Of a DNA stretch of 64,000 bases, positions 11,795-24,433 are shown one piece after another. Source of the DNA: Earliella scabrosa (taxonomy: Eukaryota > Basidiomycota > Agaricomycetes > Polyporales > Polyporaceae); NCBI GenBank assembly GCA_022605405.1, contig JABYQQ010000030.1, positions 310,001 to 374,000 on the forward strand. The letters run 5' to 3'. The notes below the pieces were generated by a model. The model made no database searches. It was not told the DNA's origin and saw only the letters and a program-made list of their open reading frames with translations. Position 1 is the first letter of the stretch, and the number at the start of each line of letters is the position of its first letter. The translations under genes and the position numbers were made by a program.

Positions 11795-12446
11795 TGTTAA
11801 CAACAGCAAGACTCGGACGGTTGGCGCCGCTGGTGTGGATACAGTGATTCTGCGGTTACCCCAGCGTCCATCATCACGCAATAGCGCCATAGCGGCAGGC
11901 CGCAGCGGGGCCACTGTTTGTAACTTGGACGGGCCGTGGGATGTGCAATATTGACGACTCCGTGTCGGACAGTGAGTCAGTGACATTCTCTCAGGGCCTC
12001 AGGCTGAGTAGACCTAGGGGTGGAGCAGCAGTGCAAGGGACAGACGAGGCGAAGAACACATTACATATCGCAGCACACAATCGCAGTATACGTGGCTACA
12101 TGCATGCGTCGGAGTCAGGAGGAGCATTCGGACAGCAGCGTCTATAGCTAGTGTGTTGCAACCGTAAAGGTATGTACTTGATTGTGCGCAAGTTCGAAAC
12201 CGTATCGTTACAATTCCAATGTGCCCCAGATACATCCGCGTGTGGTGCGAATGCATCCGTCGCACTGAGGACCTACCAAAGCCCGGCCGTCAGACCTTCT
12301 CCACCAGCACTGAGCCCGGTGAACCGCAGATGCAGGTACCCATGAACGGCCACGCTTGAAAGACGGAGCTATGAGGATGCACATATGCTGGAGAGGAAAC
12401 TCCGACGGCGGCGGAAACACATACGATACGAAAGCACATAGTCCCC
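11795..12446. other. Intergenic transition from AT-rich to GC-rich DNA
   Basis: Overlapping short frames on both strands with no recognisable product. The base composition changes here from the transposon-rich left flank to the gene-dense block. The 3' end of CGI121 follows at 12447. Confidence 0.4.
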
Positions 12447-13209
12447 TCAAGCCATCACACTCTTCATCGCAACGGAACTTGTGACAATCTCGTCGACGAC
12501 TACACGCTCGCGTGCCGGATCTTTCGCAACTGCCTTTAGCGCGGGCTCGCCGTTGAGCTTGTGATACTGAGTCAAGGGAGTCTTAGCATGCTCATGTGAA
12601 CAGCAGCAGATTTCAATGTCATACCTTCTTCACGCTCGCCCAGTCTGTGACGCTGGCGAGCTCCGCTAGAGAAGATAGTTCTCCAAGTACTACGGAGGCC
12701 ATGCGCTGCTCAACGTTATCGAGAGTCGGGGAGCAGATCCGGACGACGATGAGGGAGGATGTGGTGTCTGCGACGCCATATCGACGAATAGCCTCCGATA
12801 TCTGAGCCCGGCGCATGAGTAGCTGCGCAGGGAGGGCGATGGTGGAGCGTTACGTTGTTGGTCGGGTTGAGGGCCCAGAGGATCTCGGAATGAACGGTCT
12901 TTGTCCGGATGGAGTTCTGAACCTGGGCGAGGATGGCCTGGTAGACGGCCGTCTGTAGATGCAGAAAGCTACATATCTGCTCGCACATTGAGTGAGAATG
13001 GCATGTGAACGCGAGTGTGCACATACGAGACGTGCATCTACGAAGGCGAAGTTGACGGCTTCACGCTCGGTCTCGCCATCTGGGCCGTCGAGCTGGCTGG
13101 CGCGCACGATCCGGCTTCTGATTTGCGCAGAGTTTGTGACATTTCTGAAGAGCGCGATGTGGACGGTGGCCAGGTCTGGCGGGAGATGGGTGTAGTGGAG
13201 AGAGAGCAT
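12447..13209 (-). CDS. CGI121: EKC/KEOPS complex subunit CGI121 (TPRKB family)
   Basis: Regulatory subunit of the KEOPS complex, which makes the t6A37 modification of ANN-decoding tRNAs; Cgi121 binds the Bud32 kinase and helps recruit tRNA. Four exons on the minus strand: 13027-13209, 12854-12952, 12625-12801 and 12447-12566. Phases agree and give 192 aa, the usual family size. Diagnostic segments are the N-terminal TVHIALFRNVTN, the central ALNPTNN joined across an intron to ISEAIRRYGV, the strand SLIVVRI, and the C-terminal YHKLNGEPALKAV. The upstream in-frame ATG at 13269 would add 20 residues without similarity, so the start at 13209 is preferred. Transcription diverges from the PDI-like gene, with 197 bp between the starts. 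Confidence 0.9.
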
Positions 13210-13406
13210 CTTGGGCGTTGTGCACGTCGGAGCGTGGACGGACCGCGGTTGGCGCTCCGGATCCGCCACCGCTTAGCACCGCCGCTTGCTTACGGACCCG
13301 GTACCCAGAGGTCTGACCTTGCTCGTACCCAACGCTCACTCTCGCTCTCTTCTTTCTGCTGTTTGCTCTCCTGCTCTCGTCTGGCCCGGCTCGCCGCTTG
13401 TCCGCC
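13210..13406. promoter_or_regulatory. Shared divergent promoter, CGI121 / PDI-like gene
   Basis: The 197 bp between two divergent starts must carry both promoters. Pyrimidine-rich tracts (ctctctt, tctttct) occur close to the plus-strand start. No canonical TATA box was recognised. Confidence 0.5.
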
Positions 13407-15640
13407 ATGCTCGCCTTTGCGCGGCTTTCGTTCTCTCTTCTCGTCTCTTCCGTCATCCTCGCATCCACCGCCCTTCCCGTCGAGTCCTCAGAGACCGACC
13501 TCCTCGTCCTTACTCCCGACAATTTCGACTCGACCATCGCTAACGGTATCTGGTCAGTCCGATCGTAGTGAGCTGATGCCTCCAGTACTCATCCCAGTCC
13601 GGCGGCGGACGCTTCCTGCTAGGTTCATCGAACACTTCTCTCCCTACTGCCGCCACTGCAGAGACTTCCTGCCTACCTGGACCCAACTCGTCGAGGAGAA
13701 CGACAAGAAAGCAGATCCGGGCATCCACCTAGCTCAGGTCAACTGCGCCGTTCATGGAGGTGCGTCTGCTCCTGTGCCGAGTTCCTGGCCGGTCTTGACA
13801 CGTTCTCCAAGACCTATGCCGCAAGAATGGCGTAGAAGGTTACCCCCAGATGAATCTCTACCGAAATGGAGAATACGTTGAGACCTTCAGACAGTCGAGG
13901 GATCATGATCTCCTCACCAAGTACATCAACGCTCATGCTGAACCTCGCAACCCCCCTGCTCCCGAGGCTGCTCCCGAGCCCACCCCTGCTGCTGCACTCC
14001 AGGACAAGGACGAGTTGGTGGAGGAGGTTGTTCACCGAGAAGACGTCAACACAGCTGGCATTGTCGTCTCGCTGGACGAGACCAACTTCCAGCAGACTGT
14101 TGACAAGGGTCATGTGTTCGTCAAGTTCTTTGCGCCTTGGTACGCCTGCACATCACCCGCTTGCGTTCTTGGGTCAGGCTGATTATGTCTCTCTAGGTGT
14201 GGTCACTGCAAGAAGCTTGCCCCTCACTGGACCCAACTGGCCGGCCTCATGCAACACAAGCTCAATATCGCAGAGGTCAACTGCGAGGCGCACAGTGCTC
14301 TCTGCAAGAAGGAAGGTGTCACTGGCTATCCTATGCTCTTCTACTATGGTGGTAAGAACGCTGGAAAGACTGAGTACACCGGCGGTCGCAAGATCGAACA
14401 GCTCAAGGCATTCGCGGAGAAGGTCTCTGGCCCGTGCGTATCATCATTCATAAGATCCTTGCAACAACATGCTAACACCGGACTACTGGCAGTGGCGTAC
14501 AGGAATTGAAATTCGCCGATTTGGAGTCACGCGTCGTAGAACACCCCGTGTTGTATCTCTTCCTGCACGGGTCCACGGACAAGACGCTCTTCGTAAGTTG
14601 CGATGCCCCCGTTCCGTCCGTCGTACTCACAACCCCCTAGAAGCAAGTTGTAGAGGCTTCCAATGTTCTGTTCGGTTCGCCTGCGCTCTACACGTCTACC
14701 TCAGCCTCCTTCTACGAGCACTTCAACATTAAACCTGGCACCCCCACTCTCTTGGTGCTCAAGGACTATGATTTCAAAGCTCCTGCCGCTACATACGCCG
14801 TCACGCAGTCGATCTCTACTTCGCACGGCAAGAAGGAACTCATCGAATGGGTATGTACAGACCGTATGACCAGCCATTATGCTACATACCTGACTCGATC
14901 GCCCGCCCCAGTTCCTCCACAACCGCCTGCCTAGTGCACTGGAGCTCGACTCGGACAACTTCCAGGATGTCATGAACGCGCCACACAAGCCGCTCGTCGT
15001 CATTGCTGCTACGACCGGGAATGACAAGGTTACGGTCGCAAAGGCCATGACGGACCTCGCCCGCCAGTGGCGCGACGCGAAGGAGCAGGCGTCCGTCGTC
15101 TTCACCTGGATGGACGCCGAGAAGTGGGGAACTTGGCTGAAGAGCATGTATGGCCTGAAAGCAGGCTCTCTCCCTCGGGCGATCGTTGCGGACCACTCGG
15201 TAAGTGACGATCCGAAACAAGTTGGAAAGTTAAAGTTGCTCACTGCGACTCACTGCAGAGGCTCGTCTACTACGACACGGATCCCTTTGGAGAAACCGTG
15301 AAGATGACCGCCGCGAGCCTATTCCCGACGATCAACGGCGCGGCTAAGGGCACGCTTACGTACAAGCACTCGGAGAACATGGTCGAGCGTCTCGCTAGGG
15401 TGCGCTGTCCTTCACGTCCTCTTTGCAGTGCACGTCTGACTAGTGTGTGCGTCTGGTCTGCAGTATCTGAACAACAAGCTCGTCGCCATCGAGACGTATG
15501 TCACGGAGAACCCGTGGCACTCGGCGCTGTTCGCCATGGTGGGCATGGTCGGGCTCGGCTTGGGCGTCAAGAGGCTTCTCGCAGAGTCGGACGAGGCGAG
15601 GGAGGGAGGCTATTCGCGCAAGGGAGATCGTCTGGACTAG
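13407..15640 (+). CDS. Membrane-anchored protein disulfide isomerase-like protein, two thioredoxin domains
   Basis: Probably an ER-lumenal oxidoreductase that forms or shuffles disulfides. Nine exons: 13407-13552, 13623-13759, 13812-14139, 14197-14433, 14493-14592, 14641-14850, 14912-15199, 15259-15399 and 15464-15640, giving 587 aa. A hydrophobic signal peptide (about residues 1-23) precedes the first thioredoxin domain with the unusual active site CRHC in an EHFSPYCRHC context. The second domain has the classical WCGHCKKLAP site. A Pro/Glu/Ala-rich linker separates them, and cis-proline loops (GYPQ, GYPM) follow each site. Two further thioredoxin-fold-like stretches without cysteines follow. 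The C-terminus has one membrane segment (SALFAMVGMVGLGLGV) and a short charged tail without a KDEL-type signal. It resembles the TMX/Eps1 class; exact orthology was not established. Confidence 0.88.
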
Positions 15641-16244
15641 ACAGGGTTCAAGTGGAGGGTGTTGGGCTGTTTGTACTCTACGTCTTGCGGATCTTGGGGA
15701 ATATAGACATCGCTAATCTCACCTTGCTCGAGGACCAGGCCGAAGACCAGGTTAACTGTCAGTTACTAGTCGCCGGTCGCTGTCCGACTGGACATCAGCT
15801 TAAGATCGCACACGAGCACACACAGCCAATGCGAGTGAATGGGGATTATTGCGTGGGGTAACAACTAGTATGTACATTTTGGTAGGTATTGGGTGTGCGA
15901 GAACGAGTGTCGTTAGATGCATGACGAGTCGTTGCGAGTGTAGTCTACGTCTAATGAGGCATAAGTATGGCGGGCGGGCGACCCCGCGATAGATATTAGT
16001 ACTGATACAGTATCCCTACTTGAGCACCAAAGGCCCCGGGGCTGTCGCCGGGAGCCAGAGCACGGTTGCGAAGCGTTGCGTGTAAGTATACAGTGGGCGT
16101 GAGCGAAAGCATGACGACACAGACACAAGAAACAGAGACAGCTAGTCAGTCCTACAGCACGAGTAAGAGCACAACACGAGAGGAAGACTCGGAGGCCCTA
16201 GCGGCCCACCGCGTCCCACAGTCCAAGACCGGGCGACGGACGCC
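15641..16244. other. Convergent intergenic region
   Basis: About 600 bp between the 3' ends of the PDI-like gene and the large PPR gene. No conserved frame was found; it presumably holds both 3' UTRs and terminators. Confidence 0.4.
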
Positions 16245-19200
16245 TCACGCCGAGCTGGGGCTCGACGCGGACGCGTCCGAGAGTGACCACGGCGACACGG
16301 AGTCGTCGAGCATGATGCCGCTGATCCGTTGGTACACTGCGGGCGGGAACATCCGCGCCTGCAGTCTCTGCAGCAGCGTGACGGCACGGTCGCGCTGGCC
16401 GTTGCCCAGCTCCGCACGGACCATTGCCTCCCACGTTGACGGCTCGCGGTATACGGGCGCGTCCACGGGCACGGAGACGGCGCTTGAGTGGCCGTGCGGC
16501 TGCTTGTTCTGGTGCGGGGCGTGGTTGTGGGGGGCTGCGACGCCCTCCTGCGGGTCCTGTAGCGACTCGAAGATCGCGCGGGACTCCTCGATCTGGTTGA
16601 CGGATGCGTAACCTTTGATGAGCAGGTTCGCGATGTACGCCGTCATGTGGATGCCGCTAGCCTTGAGGCGCTCGAGGTAGGTCGGGACGAGGTCCATGCG
16701 ACGGAGGGTGACAAGACTGTTGATCAGAGCCTCGTAAACGACTGCGTCGGGGAGATGGACCGAGGATGCCTTGGTGGACGGGTGGGTACTGATCGAGTCG
16801 AAAAGAGCGAGAGCCTTGTCCAGGTCCTTGTGCACGCAACCATAGGCGTTGATCAAGGCAGCCCAGTGCGTGCCCTGGACAGACACAGACCGGTCTGCGA
16901 CCAAGTCCTGGAAGACCTTCTCCATAGCGGGGAGATCGATGGGCTCAATGCAACCGTAAGCATCGATGAGGAGCTGGACAACAGATAAGTGAGTCACAAA
17001 ACCTCTATGATGGGCGTGAGTCTGGCTTACCTTGTACGTGTGCGCCGTAGGCTGGACATTCGCCGCGATGAGCTCGTTGTAATAGTACAACACGCGCTCA
17101 CGATCGGGCTTGGTGTGCGTATAGAGCTGCATCATGGTGTTGTACGGGGGTACACGGGGCTTGAACGTCGGCTCGCTCGTCATCTCCTGGAACAGCAGCT
17201 CCGCAGAAGCCGCGTCGCCGACACGGCAGCACGCCGCAATCACAGCACCGTACGTGACCGATGTTGGCTGGACGTTGCGCGTCTTCATGTCCTGGAACAA
17301 CTGGAGAGCGTAGTCCGCCTTGCGAGCTTTGGCCAGCTTGGAGATGACAGTGTTGTACATGAAGATGTTAGGCGCAACCCCGAGGCTCTGGGACTCCTGG
17401 AAGAGGGCCATTGCGTTGGAGGTGTCGTCGGTCGTGTCCTTTACGTGCAGAATGAGCGCGCCATACGCGTCGGCGGAGGGAACGCCGCCTTGCTGTAGGA
17501 TACGCTGTCGGTGTGCATGTGCCGCATCGAGATCGCCCGCGTGCGCAAGACCGATGATCATATGGTCCTCGACGAGGAACCAGCCAGAAGTCTGCCACTG
17601 CGACATGCTCTCCATAGAGTTGAGCACGGCGTGGGCAGCTTCGTAGGTCTCGTAGATCTTGTCGACTTCGCCGAGGCGACCGAGGGCGCTGATGAGCCGG
17701 GCGAGGACAACCGGACGGGGATAAATGCCTCTCTGCATGCCCGACTTGAACCGTTTGAACGATGCGAGCACGGATGCCTTGTTGCCGCCAGGGTAGAACT
17801 CCCCAACCGACTGGCTGTGCGCAGTATCGATGCGACCGAAGGAAGACGTAGATTGAACCGGTGAACCAGGGAACTCTTCATGCGGGGTCTGGACATCGAA
17901 CGACTGGGCCGAGACCGCGGGCGACGACGCCTGAGCACGCTGAAGCTCAGCATACCGAGTGCTGAAAGGCTCGCCGAGCTGAGCAAGCAGTTGCGCAGAA
18001 TTGAGGTCATTTGAGGACAGGCTCCGGACGAGGTGACTCTTGGCGTTCTCGCTGAACTCGGCGATGTCCACAGAGTGCTGGAGGAGGTCGTCTACGAGGG
18101 TGTTCAGAGAAGCCGCAGAATCCGTTTCGCTTGCCATTACAACTTCGAGGAGGGCCTCCCATTCCTTGGGCGACAGCGCGAGCGTAGGGCTCGCACGCTG
18201 AAGCGCGTATGCGTTGAGACAGGATTCGGAGAGCGTGTTCGGAACCAGAGCGCCAACATCGGTAAGGAGAGCGGAGAGCCGAAGGAAATGAGACAGCGGA
18301 GCGCCTGGACCCATCTTCCCCAAAATTTCCGTTGTCAAGTCAGCAGCGAAGCGACGAGTGCCCTCAATCCTCCGTTGCGACTGAGCGGAATCGAACAACC
18401 GTTGAGCCTGACCGTGTTGAATGACCTCGAGCTGACGAGCGGCAATACGAGCAGCCAGCTCGAGAGCCTGATCCGAATGTCCGCGAGTCCAGTACTGCAT
18501 GACCAACCTGTGGCAGAGGGCACGCGAGGTGTCACGGTAGAACGTGAAGTGTCCGCTCTCGACCTCCCAAGGGAGGACGTGGTCAGCTAGGAAGTCCATA
18601 AGCTCGATGGCCTTTGCCTGTGTCAGATCCGTCCGCGTGTCCATGAACTTGAGGTTTGCTGCCAAAACAGAATCACGGTGGTCGCTCCATACGGATGCAC
18701 CATCTTGAGCCGCGACGTCTACCCAGAGAACGAACAACCGATTCAGCTCCGCAACCATGCCTTCGTCCGCGAGGGCATCGAACATGAGGGTCCATGTCGG
18801 CGAGTCGGGGCGATGGGGCACGCGAGTAGATTCGTGGGGGTCACCAGAGGCGGTCTCCTGCTGGAGCATGCGCTCGAACCAGGTCAACGCGGTGGACACC
18901 TCGCCGATGTGACAGAACTCAGCGATGGCTCGTGCGAACGTCGAAGAGGTAGGGGTGGGGACATCCGAGGAGCGGAAGGTGTCACCAGCGGAGGTGTCCA
19001 TCATTTGCTCCAACAAGCCGAGGGCTTCGGATGGCTGGCCGCAACGGAAGTATGCAGCGAGCATCTCGTTCCAGACAGCGGTCTGAGAAGCGCGCTGGAC
19101 ATCGGACGAGGACTCGGGAGCGATGGCGTCCATGGTCCACTGCACATGGTCTGAGCGGGAAGCAGCCCTGAACTTGGTGAAGACCCCCTCTGCGCCGGCG

Positions 19201-20004
19201 AGGTCCTGACGGCTGGCATAGGTCTCAATGAGACTGATGTAGGTCTGGGCGTTGGGAACGATATCCGCACGCTTCTCTAGGTGAGAGTAGACGATGGAGG
19301 CAGCCTCGACGTTGGAATGGATGGCACAGGAGCGGAGGAGCTTGTTGTAGATCTGGATGGGGAACTTTGCCTTGGGGTTTTGGGCGGCAGTCTGGAAGAG
19401 AGCGAGGGCAGACTTGAAGTGGGAGTCACCTCTGAGACTTGCGATGCGGGTCTCCTCCTCCTGGACGTTCTCATCGACGGCAGCGCGGCGACGCCTACGG
19501 AGACGGGCCTCAGCGCGACGGACGGCTTCATGGTTCTCGAAGTCGCGGTCGGTGAGGGTGTTGATGAGGGTGGAATAGGTACCAAAACCGGTGCGGACGA
19601 GCTGGGACGAGTCGGAGGCGGAGTCGACGGCGAGGTGGGAACGGTGCTGAGAGGGGACGCGGAACGCGTTGAGTTTCTCTACACGGTCGCGGACCTGCGA
19701 AGACGTGATCGGTTGACCCTAGCAGACGGGCGTCAGAAAAAGAGCGAACGAGCGCGAGAGACGGGTAACTGACCGAGTGCGTGGACTGAAGACGACCGGA
19801 CGCGTGGAACTTGGAGGGGCCGGGGCCGCTGTGCGAGGACCCGCTGGAGCCTACGGAGGAGCCCCAGCCTGTGACTGCGGTGGACGAGCCGGACGAGGAC
19901 TGGAGCTGGAGGACATTGCGGAGGGTGTGGCCGGTCTGGTTCTGAACGGCGACGACGGCCCTGTGTGTGTGGTGGAAGAGGTGATTGGCGACCTTTGGCA
20001 GCAT
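16245..20004 (-). CDS. Large pentatricopeptide-repeat protein, predicted mitochondrial
   Basis: Probably binds mitochondrial RNA (processing, stability or translation). Three exons: 19774-20004, 17031-19718 and 16245-16973; the 57-nt intron at 16974-17030 would otherwise read through in frame. The product is 1215 aa. The N-terminus has a mitochondrial-type presequence (MLPKVANHLFHHTHRAVV) and a Ser/Gly-rich linker. Most of the rest is helical 35-residue PPR units, clearest in the C-terminal half: PNIFMYNTVISKLAKARK, PTSVTYGAVIAACCRVGD and VPPYNTMMQLY. An alternative ATG at 20037 would add 11 residues; 20004 fits a presequence better. The closest functional class would be Pet309/Cya5-like translational activators, but no yeast orthologue is claimed. 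It diverges from ATP4, another mitochondrial gene. Confidence 0.85.
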
Positions 20005-20388
20005 GGCGGCGGGAGCATACAGCCAGCCGCGGCCCACAAGTCTGCCAGAGCAAGAGAGAAAGGAAAAGAGAAAAGGAGGCGGTCTGGACGCGGGGACGCG
20101 GGGCAGACGCGGACGAGGACGAGGACGAGAACAAGTTGCGGAGACGCTGACTCGCGCCGTCGCTCTGCGCTCATATTCCCCGCCCTGCCGATCGCCTCGC
20201 GGTCCCTCGGCTTCCCTTCCGCTTCCGCCCGACGACCCCCACGTGACTAGCCCCGCGTCTAACCTGCCTCTTATGGCAGGTGCGCATCGGCGACGGAGAA
20301 CATCGGGGCACAGTTTCCCACGCGTGCAGGCGCCGGGAGGACGTGCTCGCTGGTGTCGCCGACCGCCAGCACCTCACCCTCACCGTCC
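20005..20388. promoter_or_regulatory. Shared divergent promoter, PPR gene / ATP4
   Basis: 384 bp between two nuclear genes for mitochondrial proteins, GC-rich and with no recognised TATA box. The arrangement would allow co-expression; that is inference. Confidence 0.45.
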
Positions 20389-21461
20389 ATGGCGTCCAGG
20401 ATTGCCGTCTCCTCTCTCAGGGCCTCAGGTGCGTCCCCGTCCTCCGAGCACAGTCACAGCGAGCTCACAGCGCGTCTTGCAGCCTCCAGAGTCCGGCCCC
20501 AGGCCGTCTCTGCTGTCCCTCGGGTGCTCGCCGCGTGAGTGGACACACAGCGCGATCCTTCCTCCGCTCTCCATCTCACTCTCTCCTCTCTCTCCAGCCG
20601 GGGCATGGCCAGCTCCTCCAAGCCTCCACCGGAAGAGCGCGCCGCAGAGATCATCAACACCCTTCCCTCCTCCCCCAACCTCGTAACGAAAACTGGCTCC
20701 GTCGTCCTCGGCACCGGTCTGCTCGCAACCGCCATCTCCCAGGAGCTCTATGTTGTCAACGAGGAGACCGTCATTGCTGCTGGCTTCTTCATCCTAATCT
20801 CTTTCATCTACAAGGTCCGTCTCAGCTCTCTCATCCCAATGGCGTCAGATCTCCGCGGGACGCTCATTCCAACTCCGTCTGCTCACATCTACCTCTATAC
20901 AGGCCGTCAAGGAGCCCTACCGTGACTGGGCTGAGGGCCACATCAAGCGCGTCCGCGACATCCTCAACGCCTCCCGTGCCGAGCACACCCAGATCGTCAA
21001 GGACCGCATCCAGTCTGTTGAGCAGATGAAGGATGTTGTCTCCATCACCGAGGGTCTTTTTGCGCTCTCCAAGGTGCGTCCCCTTCTGTCGCTCGTCCTC
21101 GTTCACATCCCATTTCCGCCCGTACGCTCTGACACGCTATGGCGAGCAGGAGACAGCGAAGCTCGAGTCTGAGGCCTTTGTTCAGCGCCAGAAGGTTGCG
21201 CTTGCGGGCGAGGTCAAGGCCGTCCTCGACAGCTGGGTTCGCTTCGAGCAGCAGGCCAAGGAGAGCGAGCAGGCTGATCTCGTCAAGAGCGTCGTCGACT
21301 CGGTGCTCAAGGGTCTCAGCAACGAGAAGACGCAAAAGGACATCCTTGCTAGCGCTGTTGCCGAGATTGAGCGTACGTATCTCTGCCTGTCACTCTCTCG
21401 GTGATCGTGGTGCTGACAGAGCTGTTTCTGAACAGAGCTCGTCAAGAACAAGGCAATCTAG
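20389..21461 (+). CDS. ATP4: Mitochondrial F1Fo ATP synthase subunit 4 (subunit b)
   Basis: Peripheral-stalk subunit that links F1 to the membrane sector of ATP synthase in the inner mitochondrial membrane. Six exons: 20389-20428, 20483-20534, 20598-20814, 20903-21073, 21150-21372 and 21436-21461, giving 242 aa, close to the yeast protein. The presequence MASRIAVSSLRAS is basic. The body begins RAAEIINTLPSSPNLVTKTG, followed by paired membrane segments (VVLGTGLLATAISQELYVV and TVIAAGFFILISFIYK) and then a long charged helix with the family pattern AVKEPYRDWAEGHIK. The first intron is 54 nt, a multiple of three with no stop, so retention would be silent for frame; splicing is preferred from the shorter presequence. 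Confidence 0.93.
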
Positions 21462-21796
21462 AGTACTAGACCATACGCACGTAGTAGTACTCTCCTTATG
21501 CCAGACGCCTTTGTCCGCGCCATATTGTCGCAACAGCCGCGTTAATTGAACGTCCTGAAGCCCGTGAGCTGCGCGGATAGCGTGTCAGATATACTACATA
21601 CTCGTGGACGGGGTCTTGATCGTTGAATGAAAATGTTCTCTCGTCGCTGGACGCGTCGACGTAGTGGGCGTCTGTAGGATGAGCGCTCCGGCCTTGGATT
21701 TCGTGCATTCTGAGCTTGCACGGCTTGCAGGGTGACTGTAACCTGCAGACAGTCCGAGAGACAGTATTCTTTGCGTCGGCTGCTCGAGCTCATCGC

Positions 21797-24215
21797 ATGT
21801 CCGGGAAACTCTTGCCTCATACTCTTCTCGATCTCACCTTCGCTCGAGCCACGGCCGGACTCTCAGTTCTCCCCCTTCGTCCGTCTGCATTCGCCTTTGC
21901 CCGACGCCTGGCACACCAGTCCGCCCGATTCGACAATGTGCCCGTCTCCGAGTACCCGACATACGACAACAGTGGCGATCGCTCGCTCTATGCAGCGTAA
22001 GTCTACTCTTCGGCACGCTTTGACCGGTCCTTACACTCCCCGTAGGCGTCAGGTCTCTCGTCAGAGGGTCCCGAGCTTAGCTTCAGCCGGTCTCTTTCCT
22101 CACGCTCAACACGCCCCCCTAACTGAACTAGAACGACGGATAGCAGAGCTCAAGGAGGATCCGATAGCTGAGGTGCGCAGTACTACATGCCCTGTTTGCA
22201 TTCTTTCGTAACATCTTCTCAAGGTCCCCGAAGACAGCCCACCTACATATTCCGACCTAGAACTCCTCTCTCTCTACGAAGATCTCCTCTCCCTCCCTTC
22301 ACAACACGCGGATGTCGTGGAGAATGCTACTGAACATGGACCCAGCACGTCCTCTTCGATGCCGCAACTATCACCGCTTGAGTCTGCCATTGCTCGCCAT
22401 GCAAGTGAAGGAGACATCGACGCTGTAGATCGACTCGTCGCCCAGTCCGACCATCCCTCTGAATCCATTCGCGACCTCCACATCAAAGCTCACTTACGTG
22501 CCATCCCAGCTCGCACGTTCCCTGCCACCGCCCTCTCCATCCTCCATGACTATGAATCCCGCGGTCTCCCCGCTCCTCAGCGCAGCTACACCCGTCTCAT
22601 TACCACCTTACTTTCCCTTCGCTCCTCAGCAGCGGAAGCGCAAGCCTGGGACCTCTTCGCTCACATGCGTTATGTCGCCCACCCCGTCCCAGATGCATAC
22701 TTGTACACGCTCATGATCGCCGCTTGCGCCTCCCGCGCCATAGCACCTCAGCCCGCTCGCGCTCTGGACCTCTTCAAAGAAATGACGGTCGACAAGGGCA
22801 TCTCACCCACCGCCGACACCTACACCGCCGCGATATACGCCTGCGCGTGCTCGGGAGACAAGCTGTACGTCGGCGAGGCTCTCCGCCTTGCCAAGGAGAT
22901 GCTGGACGGCCACCGCGACGCATACGGCAACAATGCGTTCACTCCTGATCGCAAGACCTTCTGCGCTTTGCTCGAGGGCGCGAAGCGCACGGGCGACCTT
23001 GCCAAGGTCCGCTGGATTCTCGCGGAGATTGTCGCGGAGAGTTTTCGCACTCGACACAGCCGGGACGCCATTGTCGTTGATGAACAGATCATGACGCACG
23101 TTTTCCACGCGTATGCTGCCTACAAGCCTCCCTTCAATCGCGCTGCGACGGTACTGGTCGACGAGAACGCGCCACCCACCAGCCATGGAGCTCAGCCTGC
23201 CTCGACGGCTTCACAGGATCCGGCCACAGAAATCGCTGACGGTTCTGTGTCCCAGCAGGAGGGCCCATCGGATGGGTCGCAACTGCCTTTCGTTCCTGAA
23301 GTACCTCAGTTCACTGCCCTCTTGCCTCAAAGTCATCCGGAGGTCCTCGCGGAGACTCGCGTGCTCTTTGCCCGCATCATGAATGACATCTCGCCCTCGG
23401 GCCATCGTGGTGGCCTCGATGATCCCAATGGAGGGGATGAATCCATGCCTCACGCGTTCCAGCACGTTCGCCTCACCCCGCGCCTGCTGAATGCCTACCT
23501 GTCTGTCCACTATGCCCACGGGCTCTTTGACGAGAGCGCACAGCTCTACCAAACGCTCTTTGAAGATTTGGGCGTAGAGAAGAACGCGTGGTCATACGTG
23601 GAAGCGCTGGAGTACAGCGGACGCTCCAAGAGAGACGCGAGGATGCGGGCGTTGGCGTTTGCAAGACAAGTTTGGGAGGAGTGGAGTCCGGTCGAGGAGG
23701 CGTGGCGACGCGGAAAACAGGCCGAGAACGCGGCTGGCATCACGGCCCGCCTTGTTGAGCGGGCGTACGCTGCGATGATCCGCATACTCTCTCTGTAAGT
23801 GCGGTTTACCGGCTCATCGAGCTCTGTTGACGATCTCGATATTAGGTCGGGCAACTCACGTCGCGCTCTCGAGCTTCTGCGGACGTTCGTGGAGCGGTAT
23901 CCACCGCAGAACATCAGGCCGGTGCAGTCGAAACATCCGCTCTTGTCGACGCGTACGGTGTTGCAGGCTCCACGGCCGCTCGTGCGGCTGATGTCTCCGA
24001 CCGAGGTTCCGGACGATACCGTGCCTCCGTTGCTGTCGTTCCTAGAGCTGGAGGTGCTGCACCACAGGCTCGTTGCCGTCGGGAACAAGGAGGGGATCGG
24101 GTACGTCAAGTATGTGTGCAAGTCGTACGAGGGAGCGTTGAAGAGAAGGAAGGAGGCGGCTCTGCACGCGAGGCCTGCGGAGACAGCTGAAGGGAACCAG
24201 AGGAGATCTGATTAG
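21797..24215 (+). CDS. Pentatricopeptide-repeat protein, predicted mitochondrial
   Basis: Probable mitochondrial RNA-binding protein. Four exons: 21797-21996, 22046-22172, 22224-23794 and 23846-24215, giving 755 aa. The N-terminus is rich in Arg, Leu and Ala and lacks acidic residues over the first 18 positions, as in import presequences. PPR-type helical pairs are visible in exon 3: PQRSYTRLITTLLSL, PDAYLYTLMIAACAS, PTADTYTAAIYACACSGD and PDRKTFCALLEGAKRTGD. A low-complexity insert (about residues 390-430) separates these from further helices. The third exon starts in a GTG-led frame, so the true start lies upstream at 21797, where splicing restores frame. Same strand as ATP4, 335 bp downstream. 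Unrelated in sequence order to the minus-strand PPR gene. Confidence 0.82.
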
Positions 24216-24433
24216 CACTAACATACTCCCACGTCCAATTACTACTACGATATGTGATGCGTTGACCGAGGATAATACATAGAGGAGTCTCACTACTCTC
24301 ATTGTCAAGCCTCAAGGAGTCTCTGCCACTTATAGACACGAAAGCGCGCGTGCATCATCGGGCGCTTGCTAGCACTTGCTGTTGTTCCGCTGCAAGCTGC
24401 AGCCACCAGCAGCTCTCTCGCCGTTTGACCGCC

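Noticed and set aside
13015..13881. 288-codon plus-strand frame
   Set aside because: It overlaps CGI121 exon 1 antisense and runs through PDI exons in a different phase. The spliced models explain the conserved residues; this frame is a GC-driven shadow.
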